Assembly: GCF_008710145.1 (NCBI RefSeq)
Contig: NZ_VYKL01000018.1
Span: 62,001 to 126,000, forward strand
Source: Niallia endozanthoxylica
GTDB taxonomy: Bacteria; Bacillota; Bacilli; Bacillales; Cytobacillaceae
DNA length: 64,000 bases
Direction: 5' to 3'
Shown: piece after piece, positions 17,413 to 26,162 of the stretch
How positions within the stretch are numbered: the stretch's first letter is position 1
Layout: each line of letters begins with the position of its first letter
Program-made: the position numbers and the translations under genes
The notes under the pieces: generated by a model
What the model was told of the DNA's origin: nothing
Seen by the model: only the letters and a program-made list of their open reading frames with translations
Database searches by the model: none

Positions 17413-18573
17413 ATGAACAACATAACCAAAAATAAAACGGCTACTAAACGAGCCATTTCATTAGATTTAGCCAGAGGATGTATGCTTTTATTAATTGTAC
17501 TTGCTCATGCACCCTTATATTTATACGCTTCTGAACCAGGCATAATGAGTCGTCCCCAAAGTGTTACTTTTATAGATACATGGATAAACACTTTCGGAGA
17601 ACTTTTTATAGATAATCGTGCACGTCCCATGTATGCTGTTCTGTTTGGCTATGGGTTAGTTATAATTTTTGAAAAACAACGCTCAAGAGGAAAGTCTAAT
17701 AAAGAAGCGGGAAAAACCATTAGACAACGATGTTACTATTTAATTTTATTTGGAATGATATTAGCTGTATTGATTGGTGGTGAAGACATACTGATGGCCT
17801 ATGGTATCGCTGGTCTTTTGACAGCCTGGTTGTTACCTCGAGATAACAAGGCTTTAATGAAAGCTATAGCCATCATCACTTTAATAATCATACTATATCT
17901 GCCGTTTATATGGGGTTCATTTATGCATGAAATGGGCAGCTATGGGTTTGGGACTGACTTTTCGGGGAATGAACGTTATATACCATTGTTTAAGGAAGTA
18001 CTTGTGTCCTTCCCTATCATTCCCGTCTTCATTCATTTTCTTTTTCCTGTCATTCCTTCTGTACTTATAGGGATTTGGGCCGGAAGAAAACGGCTTTTAA
18101 TTGACTCCCATTTGCATCATAAAAAATTAAAAACAATTGCTATGATTGGAATGAGCATCTCCATCATGGGTGCTCTTCCTTTAGTATTAATTCCGGAAGT
18201 TTGGGAACCTAGTTTTTTTGTAGCTGGGATAATTTTAGGCATTCACATTATAACAGGGATGGCTGCTGGAATTGGGTATGCCGCCTTATTTGGTTTAATA
18301 GCTAACCTTATTAACAATCCTGGTTGGGTATCCAATTCTTTAGCTGCTTTAGGAAAACGATCGCTCACCTTTTATGTTTTAAACGAAACCTTGTTAGTTA
18401 TCTTCCTGTCGCCTGTAGCATTAGGTTTGGGTGGTACAGTAAATAACATGGAAGTCACAATCATCGCTATACTTATATGGATACTAGCCGTTACAATCGC
18501 ATCTGTTTTAGAAAAGTTCCAGATAAATGGACCGCTCGAAAGCCTCATGCGTCTATTCGTTTATGGAAAATAA
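17413..18573 (+). CDS. DUF418 domain membrane protein (YeiB-like)
   Basis: 386 residues with about ten hydrophobic segments. The N-terminal ISLDLARGCMLLLIVLAHAPLYL and the GELFIDNRARPMYAVLFGYGL segment match the DUF418/YeiB family, and the C-terminal half contains LGKRSLTFYVLNETLL, typical of the DUF418 domain. The fold resembles membrane acyltransferases, but no activity is proven. ATG 17413 has AGGAGGGG upstream. Monocistronic with a strong shared terminator. Confidence 0.85.
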   Translation: MNNITKNKTATKRAISLDLARGCMLLLIVLAHAPLYLYASEPGIMSRPQSVTFIDTWINTFGELFIDNRARPMYAVLFGYGLVIIFEKQRSRGKSNKEAGKTIRQRCYYLILFGMILAVLIGGEDILMAYGIAGLLTAWLLPRDNKALMKAIAIITLIIILYLPFIWGSFMHEMGSYGFGTDFSGNERYIPLFKEVLVSFPIIPVFIHFLFPVIPSVLIGIWAGRKRLLIDSHLHHKKLKTIAMIGMSISIMGALPLVLIPEVWEPSFFVAGIILGIHIITGMAAGIGYAALFGLIANLINNPGWVSNSLAALGKRSLTFYVLNETLLVIFLSPVALGLGGTVNNMEVTIIAILIWILAVTIASVLEKFQINGPLESLMRLFVYGK

Positions 18574-18630
18574 TGAACGAGAAAATATCCTAATGGCGTA
18601 AGATTTCTTTTACAATCTTTTTAATCAACA

Positions 18631-18690
18631 GGAAACGAACAAAAAACGTATGGGTGATTGAAAATCCATACGTTTTTTGTTCGTTTCCCG
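18631..18690. terminator. Strong bidirectional terminator
   Basis: Perfect 23-bp inverted repeat (18631-18653 with 18666-18688) containing A6 and T6 tracts, between the convergent DUF418 and HAD genes. Confidence 0.85.
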
Positions 18691-18703
18691 TACTGTTTTA
18701 GTT

Positions 18704-19489
18704 TTAGTGTAAATGATGATCCTGATGGTGCTCATAAAAGGAAGTTTGGTAGTCGTCTTTCTCTTCTTCAATATGCTGGTGAATGACATCTGGTACTTCC
18801 TGAAGTGAATCTACCTGATAGTAAGCCCTTTCCGGCTCTATATTGATGTCGACTTCATTGTATTTCCATTCCATTTCAGCTGGAATGTGAATCGCATTGA
18901 TTTTCATCTCCAATGCAGGTACGATATCCGTTCTTATTGAATTCCCAACCATCCACGTGATTTCTGGATTAGCATCAATTGTTTTTAAAATGTCGGACAA
19001 AGCGGTCGTATCCTTATGTTCAGAAATGAAGACACGGTGTTCAAAGAAGGTGGTCAGCTCCAACTGAGCGATTTTCCTGAACTGATTGGCTTCATCGCCG
19101 CCCGTATGTAAATACAATTCATGCCCAGCATCCTTTAACGCCTGCAACGTTTCATTCATATAAGGAATCGGCTCAACTGGGATTTGAAATACTTTATACC
19201 CCAGCTCTCTTACATAATCCCTTTCGTCCTTTTTCCCGTCTTTCTCTGTTACGTCACAAAAGTAATTGTAAGCACGAACAAAGGACTCAGGGAAACGGTT
19301 AGAATCCAAACCGTGGACGTTTATGGCTTGTATATCCATTTCGAGCTGCTTTTGTCTGATTTCCTGCTTCGTTAAAGAAGGAAACCAGGTGCTCATTTGG
19401 TCTGTATACATTCCGATTATTTGATTAAAGTATCTGTTGCAATAAGCTAATGTGTCATCAAGATTAAACAAAATAGTCTGCTTTTCCAT
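18704..19489 (-). CDS. HAD-superfamily protein with Asn in place of the nucleophilic Asp
   Basis: 261 residues with the HAD Rossmann fold and helical cap. Motif I reads ILFNLDDTLA: the first Asp of DxDxT is Asn 9 (codon AAT). Motif II is YLHTGGD, the Lys of motif III is in ISEHKD, and motif IV is MVGNSIRTDI. HAD phosphatases form a phospho-Asp on the residue that is missing here, so normal phosphatase activity is not expected; a regulatory or binding role, or slow deamidation of Asn, is possible. The C-terminal tail is His-rich (HHQDHHLH). AAAGGGG precedes ATG 19489. Confidence 0.85.
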   Translation of the reverse strand: MEKQTILFNLDDTLAYCNRYFNQIIGMYTDQMSTWFPSLTKQEIRQKQLEMDIQAINVHGLDSNRFPESFVRAYNYFCDVTEKDGKKDERDYVRELGYKVFQIPVEPIPYMNETLQALKDAGHELYLHTGGDEANQFRKIAQLELTTFFEHRVFISEHKDTTALSDILKTIDANPEITWMVGNSIRTDIVPALEMKINAIHIPAEMEWKYNEVDINIEPERAYYQVDSLQEVPDVIHQHIEEEKDDYQTSFYEHHQDHHLH

Positions 19490-19655
19490 GGCTACCCCTT
19501 TGTAAAATATATTTCGCTCCTATTATTTTTCCAAAGGGTTTCGATTTATATTACTTAAAAATGAAAGCAGTTTCGGAATAAATGTACGCTTTCTTTTCAG
19601 CCGCTTTTATGTACGTTAGCATCTTCTTGATAGGATTTTTTTATAGTGATTCCTA

Positions 19656-20279
19656 TCATTCTTTCTTACATTTGATCATGATAAAGTGTATTGGAGGTGC
19701 ACTCTTCTTGTTCTTACTAGGCTCCTCAATTTCTGAAATCTCTACTAGTCCATACTGTCCAAAATCTTGTTTTATGGAGTCAGAATCATAAAAAAAGATT
19801 TTTACGCCATCCATTGTCTCAAAATAGTCTTTATCCAATTGTTTGCCCTTACCAAACATAGGGGCTTTTTTTGAAACAGTTGTAAAAACCATATATCCAT
19901 TAGGCATTAACTGATTATAACAATCTTGAATAAACTTATCTCTCTCACGATGATTCAATAAGTGAATAAGGGCATGACAAAATATTCCATCATAGAGTTT
20001 ATGATCAAAAGGCATATCAGTTACTGAACCATGAAAAATAGGAATATCAAGCCCCTGTTGCTTCGCCAACTCAATCGCTGTTTTAGAAATTTCAATACCT
20101 GTAACATGTATTCCATTGTCAATAAAAACCTTTGCATTTCTTCCATATCCAATACCAGGTACAAGTATGTCCTTCACATTCTTTTCAAGGAAAAAGTCCT
20201 TTGTTAAGATGGCAGAGTCTGTAGGTTCAAATCCCCACATCGTTTGTTTTTCGATAAAACTTGATTCCCAGAATTCCAT
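19656..20279 (-). CDS. Class I SAM-dependent methyltransferase
   Basis: 207 residues from ATG 20279 (GAGGGAG 5 bases upstream). The SAM-binding loop is ILVPGIGYGRNAKVF, the acidic end of strand 2 is VTGIEISKTAIELA, and motif II is YDGIFCHALIHLLN. The opening FWESSFIEKQTMWGFEPTDSA resembles thiopurine methyltransferase/TehB-type small-molecule enzymes. The substrate is unknown. Confidence 0.85.
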   Translation of the reverse strand: MEFWESSFIEKQTMWGFEPTDSAILTKDFFLEKNVKDILVPGIGYGRNAKVFIDNGIHVTGIEISKTAIELAKQQGLDIPIFHGSVTDMPFDHKLYDGIFCHALIHLLNHRERDKFIQDCYNQLMPNGYMVFTTVSKKAPMFGKGKQLDKDYFETMDGVKIFFYDSDSIKQDFGQYGLVEISEIEEPSKNKKSAPPIHFIMIKCKKE

Positions 20280-20497
20280 GATAACTCCCTCTCTTATATG
20301 TATGATTTTCATTGGGATGCTATGTTGCTTCAGGCTTATGATTCATTTTAAATAAAGACATAATCCTTTTTCAATCTATTATTGTTATTCATTATCTTAT
20401 CTACTTTTAAACCTTCTTTTGATTCTTAAATAACCATTCTACATACTAGTAGTATGATTAATATTGTGACGAAGCCACTCTGTTTGTTCAATAAAAT

Positions 20498-20520
20498 AAA
20501 GCTGCCAAAATAGCAGCTTT
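20498..20520 (-). terminator. Rho-independent terminator
   Basis: AAAGCTGC (20498-20505) pairs GCAGCTTT (20513-20520); on the minus strand it is followed by U-rich sequence. It lies 40 bases behind the MDR dehydrogenase gene. Confidence 0.7.
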
Positions 20521-20559
20521 AACATATATTTAACATTGAACTTGCTTATATTATTCTAT

Positions 20560-21555
20560 TCACCAATTATTTACTAAAACAATTTTCCCAACCGCTTTCT
20601 TGGCTTCATAATAGTCATGTGCTTCAGCTATTTCGTCAAAGGTGAATAATCGTTGATCAATTAATGGCTTTAACTTTCCTTCTTCAATGATAGGAGTCAC
20701 TTTCTTTAATATCTCCCCATTTATGTATCGGAATTCTTCATGAAGAATAGGTATCTCGATGAAAACGACCTGGAAATTTAATGATTTCAAAAGAAATGGA
20801 GCAAGGTTATAGTTTTGGCTTACAGCAATGGCCACAATGGTTCCATATAACGAAGCTGCTTCAATGGACCGTTCTAAATTTTCACGATCTACCGTATCAA
20901 AAATATATTTAAAGCCTTTTCCATCCGTATACTTATTTACATAGTCTCGTACCGGTGTTTCTTTATAATTGATGACAACATCGGCTCCAAGTTCTTGCGC
21001 AATCTGAGCTTTTTCTGGAGTGGATACGGTTGTAAAAACTTTTGCACCGGCCCATTTTGCCAGTTGAATGGCCATATGTCCGACACCGCCTGTACCTCCA
21101 TGAATTAGAATCTCCTCTCCAGATTGAATATTGGCCCGTTTAATAAGAGCTTCCCAAGCTGTGATAGATATGACTGGCATGGCAGCTGCTTCTGCAAATG
21201 ATAGGTTTTTTGGTTTATGGGCTAGCAATCTAGCATCTGCCAGCATATATTCTGCTAGTGCGCCACCTGTTCCTTTCACACCACCAGCAAATCCGTATAC
21301 CTCATCACCTACTTTAAAATCCGTAACCCCTTCTCCCACTTCTGTAACCATACCAGCTACATCTCCATGTAAAACAGCCGGAAATTCAGGAGCAAATTTA
21401 GCAAATACACCACTGCGTATTTTGGTATCAATCGGATTCAAACTTGTAGCTTTCACCTTTATTAAAACATGCATTGGCTTTACTTTTGGAACAGGAACAT
21501 CAGCTAATTGAAAAACAGCTGCCTCTCCAAAAGAATGGATTACTTGTGCCTTCAA
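20560..21555 (-). CDS. Zinc-free MDR family NADPH:quinone-type oxidoreductase
   Basis: 331 residues. The GroES-like N-terminal half (MKAQVIHSFGEAAVFQL, LNPIDTKIRSG, HGDVAGMVTEVGEGV) and the Rossmann half (EILIHGGTGGVGHMAIQLAK) match the quinone oxidoreductase branch of medium-chain dehydrogenases. The structural Cys cluster and zinc ligands of alcohol dehydrogenases are absent. Likely reduces quinones or activated alkenes with NADPH. TTG 21555 is preferred because AAGGAG lies 7 bases before it; GTG 21564 touches the site. Confidence 0.88.
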   Translation of the reverse strand: MKAQVIHSFGEAAVFQLADVPVPKVKPMHVLIKVKATSLNPIDTKIRSGVFAKFAPEFPAVLHGDVAGMVTEVGEGVTDFKVGDEVYGFAGGVKGTGGALAEYMLADARLLAHKPKNLSFAEAAAMPVISITAWEALIKRANIQSGEEILIHGGTGGVGHMAIQLAKWAGAKVFTTVSTPEKAQIAQELGADVVINYKETPVRDYVNKYTDGKGFKYIFDTVDRENLERSIEAASLYGTIVAIAVSQNYNLAPFLLKSLNFQVVFIEIPILHEEFRYINGEILKKVTPIIEEGKLKPLIDQRLFTFDEIAEAHDYYEAKKAVGKIVLVNNW

Positions 21556-21830
21556 ATCTATCACTCCTTGAAAATTTAAAATGATATGTATATTGTTTTT
21601 ATTTTACTTTTACTTTTACAAAATTGATAATCATTTGTTTTAACTGTATAAGATTATTAAGTGGAAACATTCCTTCTTAACAGTCTTTCCGCTATGCTTG
21701 GTACTCCTTGACGAGAGGGATTCAGATAGCTGATACTTAGTGATCAATCTAGTATTTCAAGCTTGTAGTTCTAAGCCTATCTTCGAAACAATTACTCGCC
21801 ATTCTCTATCAATCAACAGTATTTCATTTG

Positions 21831-22277
21831 TTACTGTGAGCGTTTATTTTGTTCTGATCGAAACCGTCGATTTTTAGGTTTACTCTTTTTCCGATTTAAC
21901 AAGTTATTCATTCCTTTATGAATGGCTTTTATTGAAAGAAATGCGGCAAAAAATAGCAGAAAGCCCCATAAACCTATTACGGCATCATCAAATTCCATTT
22001 GCCCTCGGCCTGTTATTTGCTGTTGGATCTCGATGGCAAATACAATGACAATCATGACTGTAAACGTATAAACAAATGAGATTGCCGTGATTCCATACTT
22101 TAAAAGGAATTTAAAGAATACATGGGTGAAGCCAAATATACCTATTCCAATTATCCCCATAATCCATAGATGCAGATCTTTATCAGTTAAATCTAAGTTT
22201 GCAAACTCCATTAGATCTAAAATAACATCATGCATTGTGTTAATGATTTCTGCTATGATTAAGATCATCTCTTTCAT
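21831..22277 (-). CDS. Membrane protein of unknown function
   Basis: 148 residues with three hydrophobic segments (about 35-58, 64-84, 99-120) and a strongly basic C-terminal tail (NRKKSKPKNRRFRSEQNKR), so the tail probably faces the cytoplasm. ATG 22277 has GGGG 8 bases upstream. No known family recognised; single gene. Confidence 0.65.
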   Translation of the reverse strand: MKEMILIIAEIINTMHDVILDLMEFANLDLTDKDLHLWIMGIIGIGIFGFTHVFFKFLLKYGITAISFVYTFTVMIVIVFAIEIQQQITGRGQMEFDDAVIGLWGFLLFFAAFLSIKAIHKGMNNLLNRKKSKPKNRRFRSEQNKRSQ

Positions 22278-22438
22278 CAATCATTCCCCACTTTATCTTC
22301 ATTTGTTTGATTATATATTAATAGTAACAGAGTGTGAAAAAACATCAATTGCTCCCTAGGCTGATTTAAACTCTAATATTCTACTGATTTTTACAAACTG
22401 ACTAAACTTTCTATGAAGATGACCGTAAGGAAACGAGC

Positions 22439-22701
22439 TTTTTGCTGCGAAAACGTGAATTTGCGATGCTCAGGTCCGTTGGCATAACCCCAAAAGGCTT
22501 TAATAAAATGTGTGCTTATCATGCTGGGGATTCATCGCTCCACAGGATACACCTTTGAATATGAATTTAGCCTTCCATGGATGAGCAGCCTATTTGTTAT
22601 TATTGTGTTTTTTCTTGATTGTCGGGTCTGCGATGCTGTATTCGATTATGAAAATAAAAAATGAAAACTTTATCGAGAGCTTAAAGAAGGAGAATATTTA
22701 A
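22439..22701 (+). pseudogene. Relic of an FtsX-like ABC transporter permease (C-terminal domain)
   Basis: From 22445 one frame reads LRKREFAMLRSVGITPKGF, the cytoplasmic segment that couples FtsX/MacB permeases to their ATPase. About 100 residues of membrane sequence are then missing, followed by YEFSLPWMSSLFVIIVFF, a frameshift, and AMLYSIMKIKNENF ending IESLKKENI and TAA (22699-22701). The terminal segment matches the usual last helix and tail of such permeases. The gene is dead through an internal deletion, a frameshift and loss of its 5' part. Its terminator is still intact. Confidence 0.7.
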
Positions 22702-22704
22702 AAG

Positions 22705-22740
22705 AAAACGCGGTTAGCTGCTAGGCTAATCGCGTTTTTG
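22705..22740 (+). terminator. Rho-independent terminator behind the permease relic
   Basis: 14-bp stem AAAACGCGGTTAGC (22705-22718) with GCTAATCGCGTTTT (22725-22738), one G-U pair, T5 tail. Confidence 0.8.
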
Positions 22741-22851
22741 TATAGAGCAGAAGCGAACTTCCAAAGATGTTCATTTATCTGACGGAGTAACGAGTAGCCG
22801 ATCGTTGTCGATTTTAGGGTTTTTATTAAAAGCATTAAGTGTATAAAGGTA

Positions 22852-23469
22852 CTATTTAGGTCTTTTGATTTCAAAAATCTCACCAATCTTAGCGTAATCA
22901 TTTCCAGCCAATCGGCTTACCGCAGTTAAACCACTCGGATCAATCCTTCCATTTTTATAAATATCATTTTCAACATGAAATTGAACAACTTTCCCTATAA
23001 TAAAATCGCACCCCGGTGTATCTGAGCCCCCCAATTCCAACGCATGCTCTAATAAACATTCCATTCGAATTTTTGCTTCTTTTACGCCGGGTATAGAAAT
23101 CTTCACACTGTCTACTGGAGTTAAGTTAGCTAACTCAATCTCACTTTGATTAGAAGGAAGACTTGCAGCTGTTTTGTTTATCATTTCTACATTTTGTTCA
23201 TCAACAATATGGACTACAAATTGCTTGGACTCGATGATGTTTCTCGCTGTATCTTTTTGTTCTCCCTGTGATCTTTGGATAGATAATGAAATCATCGGAG
23301 GATTGGATGTGACGATATTAAAATAACTGAATGGTGCACCGTTTAAAACACCGTCTGTTGTCATTGTTGTGACAAAAGCAATTGGTCTTGGGATGATACT
23401 TCCTATTAGAAATTTATAATTTTCTTTTTCCGTATTTTGGGTTGGATCTATTGATATCAACGAAATCAT
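22852..23469 (-). CDS. Flavin reductase-like (FMN-binding split-barrel) protein
   Basis: 205 residues. The flavin reductase domain is shown by YKFLIGSIIPRPIAFVTTM, NGAPFSYFNIVTSNPPMISLSI and the later DFIIGKVVQFHVEND. Such proteins bind FMN and reduce it or act as partner of a monooxygenase. The coding region is drawn from ATG 23469, but the AGAAAGG site touches that codon; TTG 23460 has better spacing and would give the common N terminus MISIDPTQ. Single gene. Confidence 0.85.
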   Translation of the reverse strand: MISLISIDPTQNTEKENYKFLIGSIIPRPIAFVTTMTTDGVLNGAPFSYFNIVTSNPPMISLSIQRSQGEQKDTARNIIESKQFVVHIVDEQNVEMINKTAASLPSNQSEIELANLTPVDSVKISIPGVKEAKIRMECLLEHALELGGSDTPGCDFIIGKVVQFHVENDIYKNGRIDPSGLTAVSRLAGNDYAKIGEIFEIKRPK

Positions 23470-23632
23470 TCCTTTCTTCTTTCATTTGTAGAAATACATC
23501 ATGTGTTTGAAATGCTGTGATGACAACAAAAAATGATAGATAACCGATTAAGCTACAGATTTTATTGACTTTCCGATGATAAAATGGCAGATTTCTTTAT
23601 TTTCCTGCATTCGTTGGTATATAAGATTCAAC

Positions 23633-23674
23633 AAAAAGGGTACTTGTCCTTCTTTAAGGATAGTACCCGTTTAA
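23633..23674 (-). terminator. Rho-independent terminator
   Basis: Minus-strand stem (AAACGGGTACTA-type arm at 23660-23672 with AGTACCC arm near 23637-23644, inner GGA/TCC pairs) followed by U6; ends the DUF4256 gene. Confidence 0.75.
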
Positions 23675-23730
23675 CAAAACCTTCCTCTGTTAATTTTTTC
23701 TCAAATCTACATTTGTCGTTTCTGCAAAAG

Positions 23731-24312
23731 TCAAACCCTTAGCGATCCACGGAAACCCCTGACAGAATAATAAGAATCTGCACCGTTGTGATAGACGAAA
23801 ACATGACCGAAGCGATAATCGCAAAAAAGGGCACCGCCGAGCTCCCTAATATCAGAGGGTGTTTGCACCCAGCTCGATGTTTTTTTATCGAAATTTTCAA
23901 TTTTTTGCAACTCTCGATATTGTTCCTCTGTTAACATGTCAATGCCTATCTCAGCTGCCATATCCATTGCGCTAGTTTCTGGTTTATGTTTTTTCCTTGA
24001 TTCCAGTGCTTCACGGTCGTAACAAACACTTCTGCGGCCTTTAGGAGTTTCTGCTGAAAAATCACAAAAAATATATTCATCCTTCTTTTCATCATACTCA
24101 ATAACATCTGGTTCACCACCAGTTTTTTCCATTTCATTTAGCGACCAAAGTTTTTCTAGATTAACTTCCAATCTTGCTTGGACTTTAGCCCATTCAAGCT
24201 CTTTATGGCGATGCATATTTTTCTCAAAACGAGCTTTCAATACATGAAGTAACTCTTCACTTTGTTCTCGTGTCAGCTCTTTTTTATTGCTGACTTCATT
24301 ACTATTTGTCAT
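23731..24312 (-). CDS. DUF4256 domain protein
   Basis: 193 residues from ATG 24312 (AAGGAG 8 bases upstream). It has the DUF4256 pattern: LHVLKARFEKNMHRH, EPDVIEYDEKKDEYIFCDFSAETPKGRR split by short loops, and the C-terminal GGALFCDYRFGHVFVYHNGA. The family is cytoplasmic and of unknown function. Monocistronic. Confidence 0.88.
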   Translation of the reverse strand: MTNSNEVSNKKELTREQSEELLHVLKARFEKNMHRHKELEWAKVQARLEVNLEKLWSLNEMEKTGGEPDVIEYDEKKDEYIFCDFSAETPKGRRSVCYDREALESRKKHKPETSAMDMAAEIGIDMLTEEQYRELQKIENFDKKTSSWVQTPSDIRELGGALFCDYRFGHVFVYHNGADSYYSVRGFRGSLRV

Positions 24313-24668
24313 GTCATTTTCTCCTTCCGAATACACATTCAGTTTAAGTATATATTAATAATTTTTCTATATTAAATACTGTACATAAGTTACTATAACA
24401 CAATAAAAAATTTCCAATATTGAAAAGGTTATAATTGAAGGTATAATTAGAATACTGAACGTATCGTATCGATGATAATACCGGCCTATAGATTTACCAA
24501 AATTGTTTCATACAGCTGGTCACATCCTATGGGATAGGGATAGTTCATTGTATTTCACTTATTAACTATTGGCATTGGTGGTCTTCACCGAATAACAAGT
24601 TCAGTGAAGATAAAATATCACCGCAAGTAACTTTTTATTAATATTAGTAGATTAGGAAGGTGCCATAA
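24313..24668. other. Divergent intergenic region, 356 bp, no gene seen
   Basis: AT-rich region between two divergent genes. The only structure noticed is a 7-bp inverted repeat TCTTCAC (24582-24588) with GTGAAGA (24604-24610), of unknown meaning. Confidence 0.5.
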
Positions 24669-25310
24669 GTGCTTAGCAGAATAGCGATTTATTTAGTTGG
24701 ATTGGCCATCAATGCATTAGGAATTGCCTTGACCATTTTTTCCGCAGCGGGAGTAGGATCTTGGGATGCTGCAGCTATTGGAATGAACAATTATTTCGGA
24801 TTAACAATTGGGACTTGGACCGTTGCCATACAAGTCTTGATTGTACTGATGACGAAAGTCGTTGAAAGAAAAAGATTTCAATATGGATCGATGCTTGCGA
24901 TCATCCTCCGTAGTATATTTTTAGACCTCTGGATATTCCTTTTATTTGATCGGATGGAAATTCCATCTTCCTTTCTTATCCAGTGGTTGGTTTTTCTGTT
25001 CGGAACCCTTGCTATCGGAGTTGGAATCGGTATCTACATTGAAGCAAAGTTTCCTAAGTCTCCTGTCGATGGGCTAATGTTAGCTTTACACAATCGATTC
25101 GATTGGAGTATTAACGTTTCCCGAATAGTTGTTGAATTAACCGGTACGTTATTAGGCTTTATACTTAGCGGTCCGGTAGGATTAGGAACGTTAATCATTG
25201 CTTTGTTTGTAGGGAAAATAATCCAAACTGTTAATAGCAAAGTAAAAATGGTGTTAAATCAAGAAAGAATGACTGTTTTCAAAGAACGGCCTTCCGAACA
25301 AAATATATGA
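24669..25310 (+). CDS. YczE/YitT-like integral membrane protein
   Basis: 213 residues, five to six hydrophobic segments. RIAIYLVGLAINALGIALTI with AGVGSWDAAAIGMN, then KSPVDGLMLALHNRF and GPVGLGTLIIALFVG, matches the YczE family. In B. subtilis yczE lies by the surfactin genes and affects non-ribosomal peptide production indirectly; the molecular role is unknown. GTG 24669 has GGAAGGTG 6 bases before it. Confidence 0.85.
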   Translation: MLSRIAIYLVGLAINALGIALTIFSAAGVGSWDAAAIGMNNYFGLTIGTWTVAIQVLIVLMTKVVERKRFQYGSMLAIILRSIFLDLWIFLLFDRMEIPSSFLIQWLVFLFGTLAIGVGIGIYIEAKFPKSPVDGLMLALHNRFDWSINVSRIVVELTGTLLGFILSGPVGLGTLIIALFVGKIIQTVNSKVKMVLNQERMTVFKERPSEQNI

Positions 25311-25353
25311 GACTATTAGCGAAAAAATCAAATTGATTTGATAAACAATAAAG

Positions 25354-25398
25354 CCCGAAGTGTATCGAAACAAACTCGTTGTTTCAATACATTTCGGG
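25354..25398. terminator. Long imperfect hairpin after yczE-like gene
   Basis: 18-bp arms (25354-25371 with 25381-25398) with two imperfect positions. No U tract follows, so it may act as a terminator only weakly. Confidence 0.4.
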
Positions 25399-25527
25399 AA
25401 CTACACTAGCACCTATTTATATTTTCCCTATTACTTACACCTGTAGATTTTAACCGCTTCCCCACTATAGAGAGTAGAAATAGAATGATAAGTATGCTAT
25501 ATTGGGTGGAAAAATTGGAGGGATTCC

Positions 25528-26013
25528 ATGGTTGCCAGATGGCTAGCGGTTAATATCGTAACGGTCATTACCATCCTATTATGGAGCAGCATATATCAAG
25601 GCTATGGCTCTAACACGATTATGATAGGAAAAGTGGCCGCACAAGTATCCTTTATTCTATTTTTAGTGAACCTCAATATGTATTTTGTATTTCTATTCAT
25701 ACGAAAAAGCAAAAAAAGAACGATAAAGGTAAAGTTTGCTCAAATCTCTAAACGACTGATGACATTTCATATTCCCGTAGCCGTTTCTGCTTCGCTCCTT
25801 GTTTTCATACATATTATCACAATGATTTACGGAAAATGGGGACATTTATGGGGACAAAAAACAATTAGCGGAATAGTTACATTCAGCCTTCTTCTCCTTT
25901 TATTATTTAGCGGGTTTTTGAGAAAAAAGAAAGCAACTGGAAAAAGAAGAAGGTTTCATTATAAAACGGCATTCGTCTTCTTTGGATTATTAATTTTACA
26001 TATTTTCATATAA
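25528..26013 (+). CDS. Four-helix membrane protein, possible heme b protein
   Basis: 161 residues with four hydrophobic helices. Conserved-looking His residues sit within or at the ends of helices 3 and 4 (TFHIPVAVSASLLVFIHI and RRFHYKTAFVFF, LLILHIFI), a layout like ferric-reductase or YedZ-type heme b membrane domains. This is a structural inference, not a family match. ATG 25528 has GGAGGG upstream. Confidence 0.6.
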   Translation: MVARWLAVNIVTVITILLWSSIYQGYGSNTIMIGKVAAQVSFILFLVNLNMYFVFLFIRKSKKRTIKVKFAQISKRLMTFHIPVAVSASLLVFIHIITMIYGKWGHLWGQKTISGIVTFSLLLLLLFSGFLRKKKATGKRRRFHYKTAFVFFGLLILHIFI

Positions 26014-26032
26014 ATGAAACACAGTATGTCGG

Positions 26033-26072
26033 CAATCTTCCTTATTAATTTTAGTTTTAAAAAGGAAGATTG
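26033..26072. terminator. Hairpin between convergent genes
   Basis: 11-bp perfect arms CAATCTTCCTT (26033-26043) and AAGGAAGATTG (26062-26072) with an AT-rich loop; no clear U run. Confidence 0.45.
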
Positions 26073-26162
26073 TGGTGCGACTGCTTGTTTTGTATATAGT
26101 TTGTACAAGCAGCCCTCGGTCCCAGCCAACCCACTATCCATTTAAGAATATGTTCAGTGTTT

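Noticed and set aside
21610..21640. Second Fur box (TGATAATCATTTGTT) upstream of the MDR oxidoreductase
   Set aside because: Only one half-site is good; the other arm does not match the 7-1-7 consensus.
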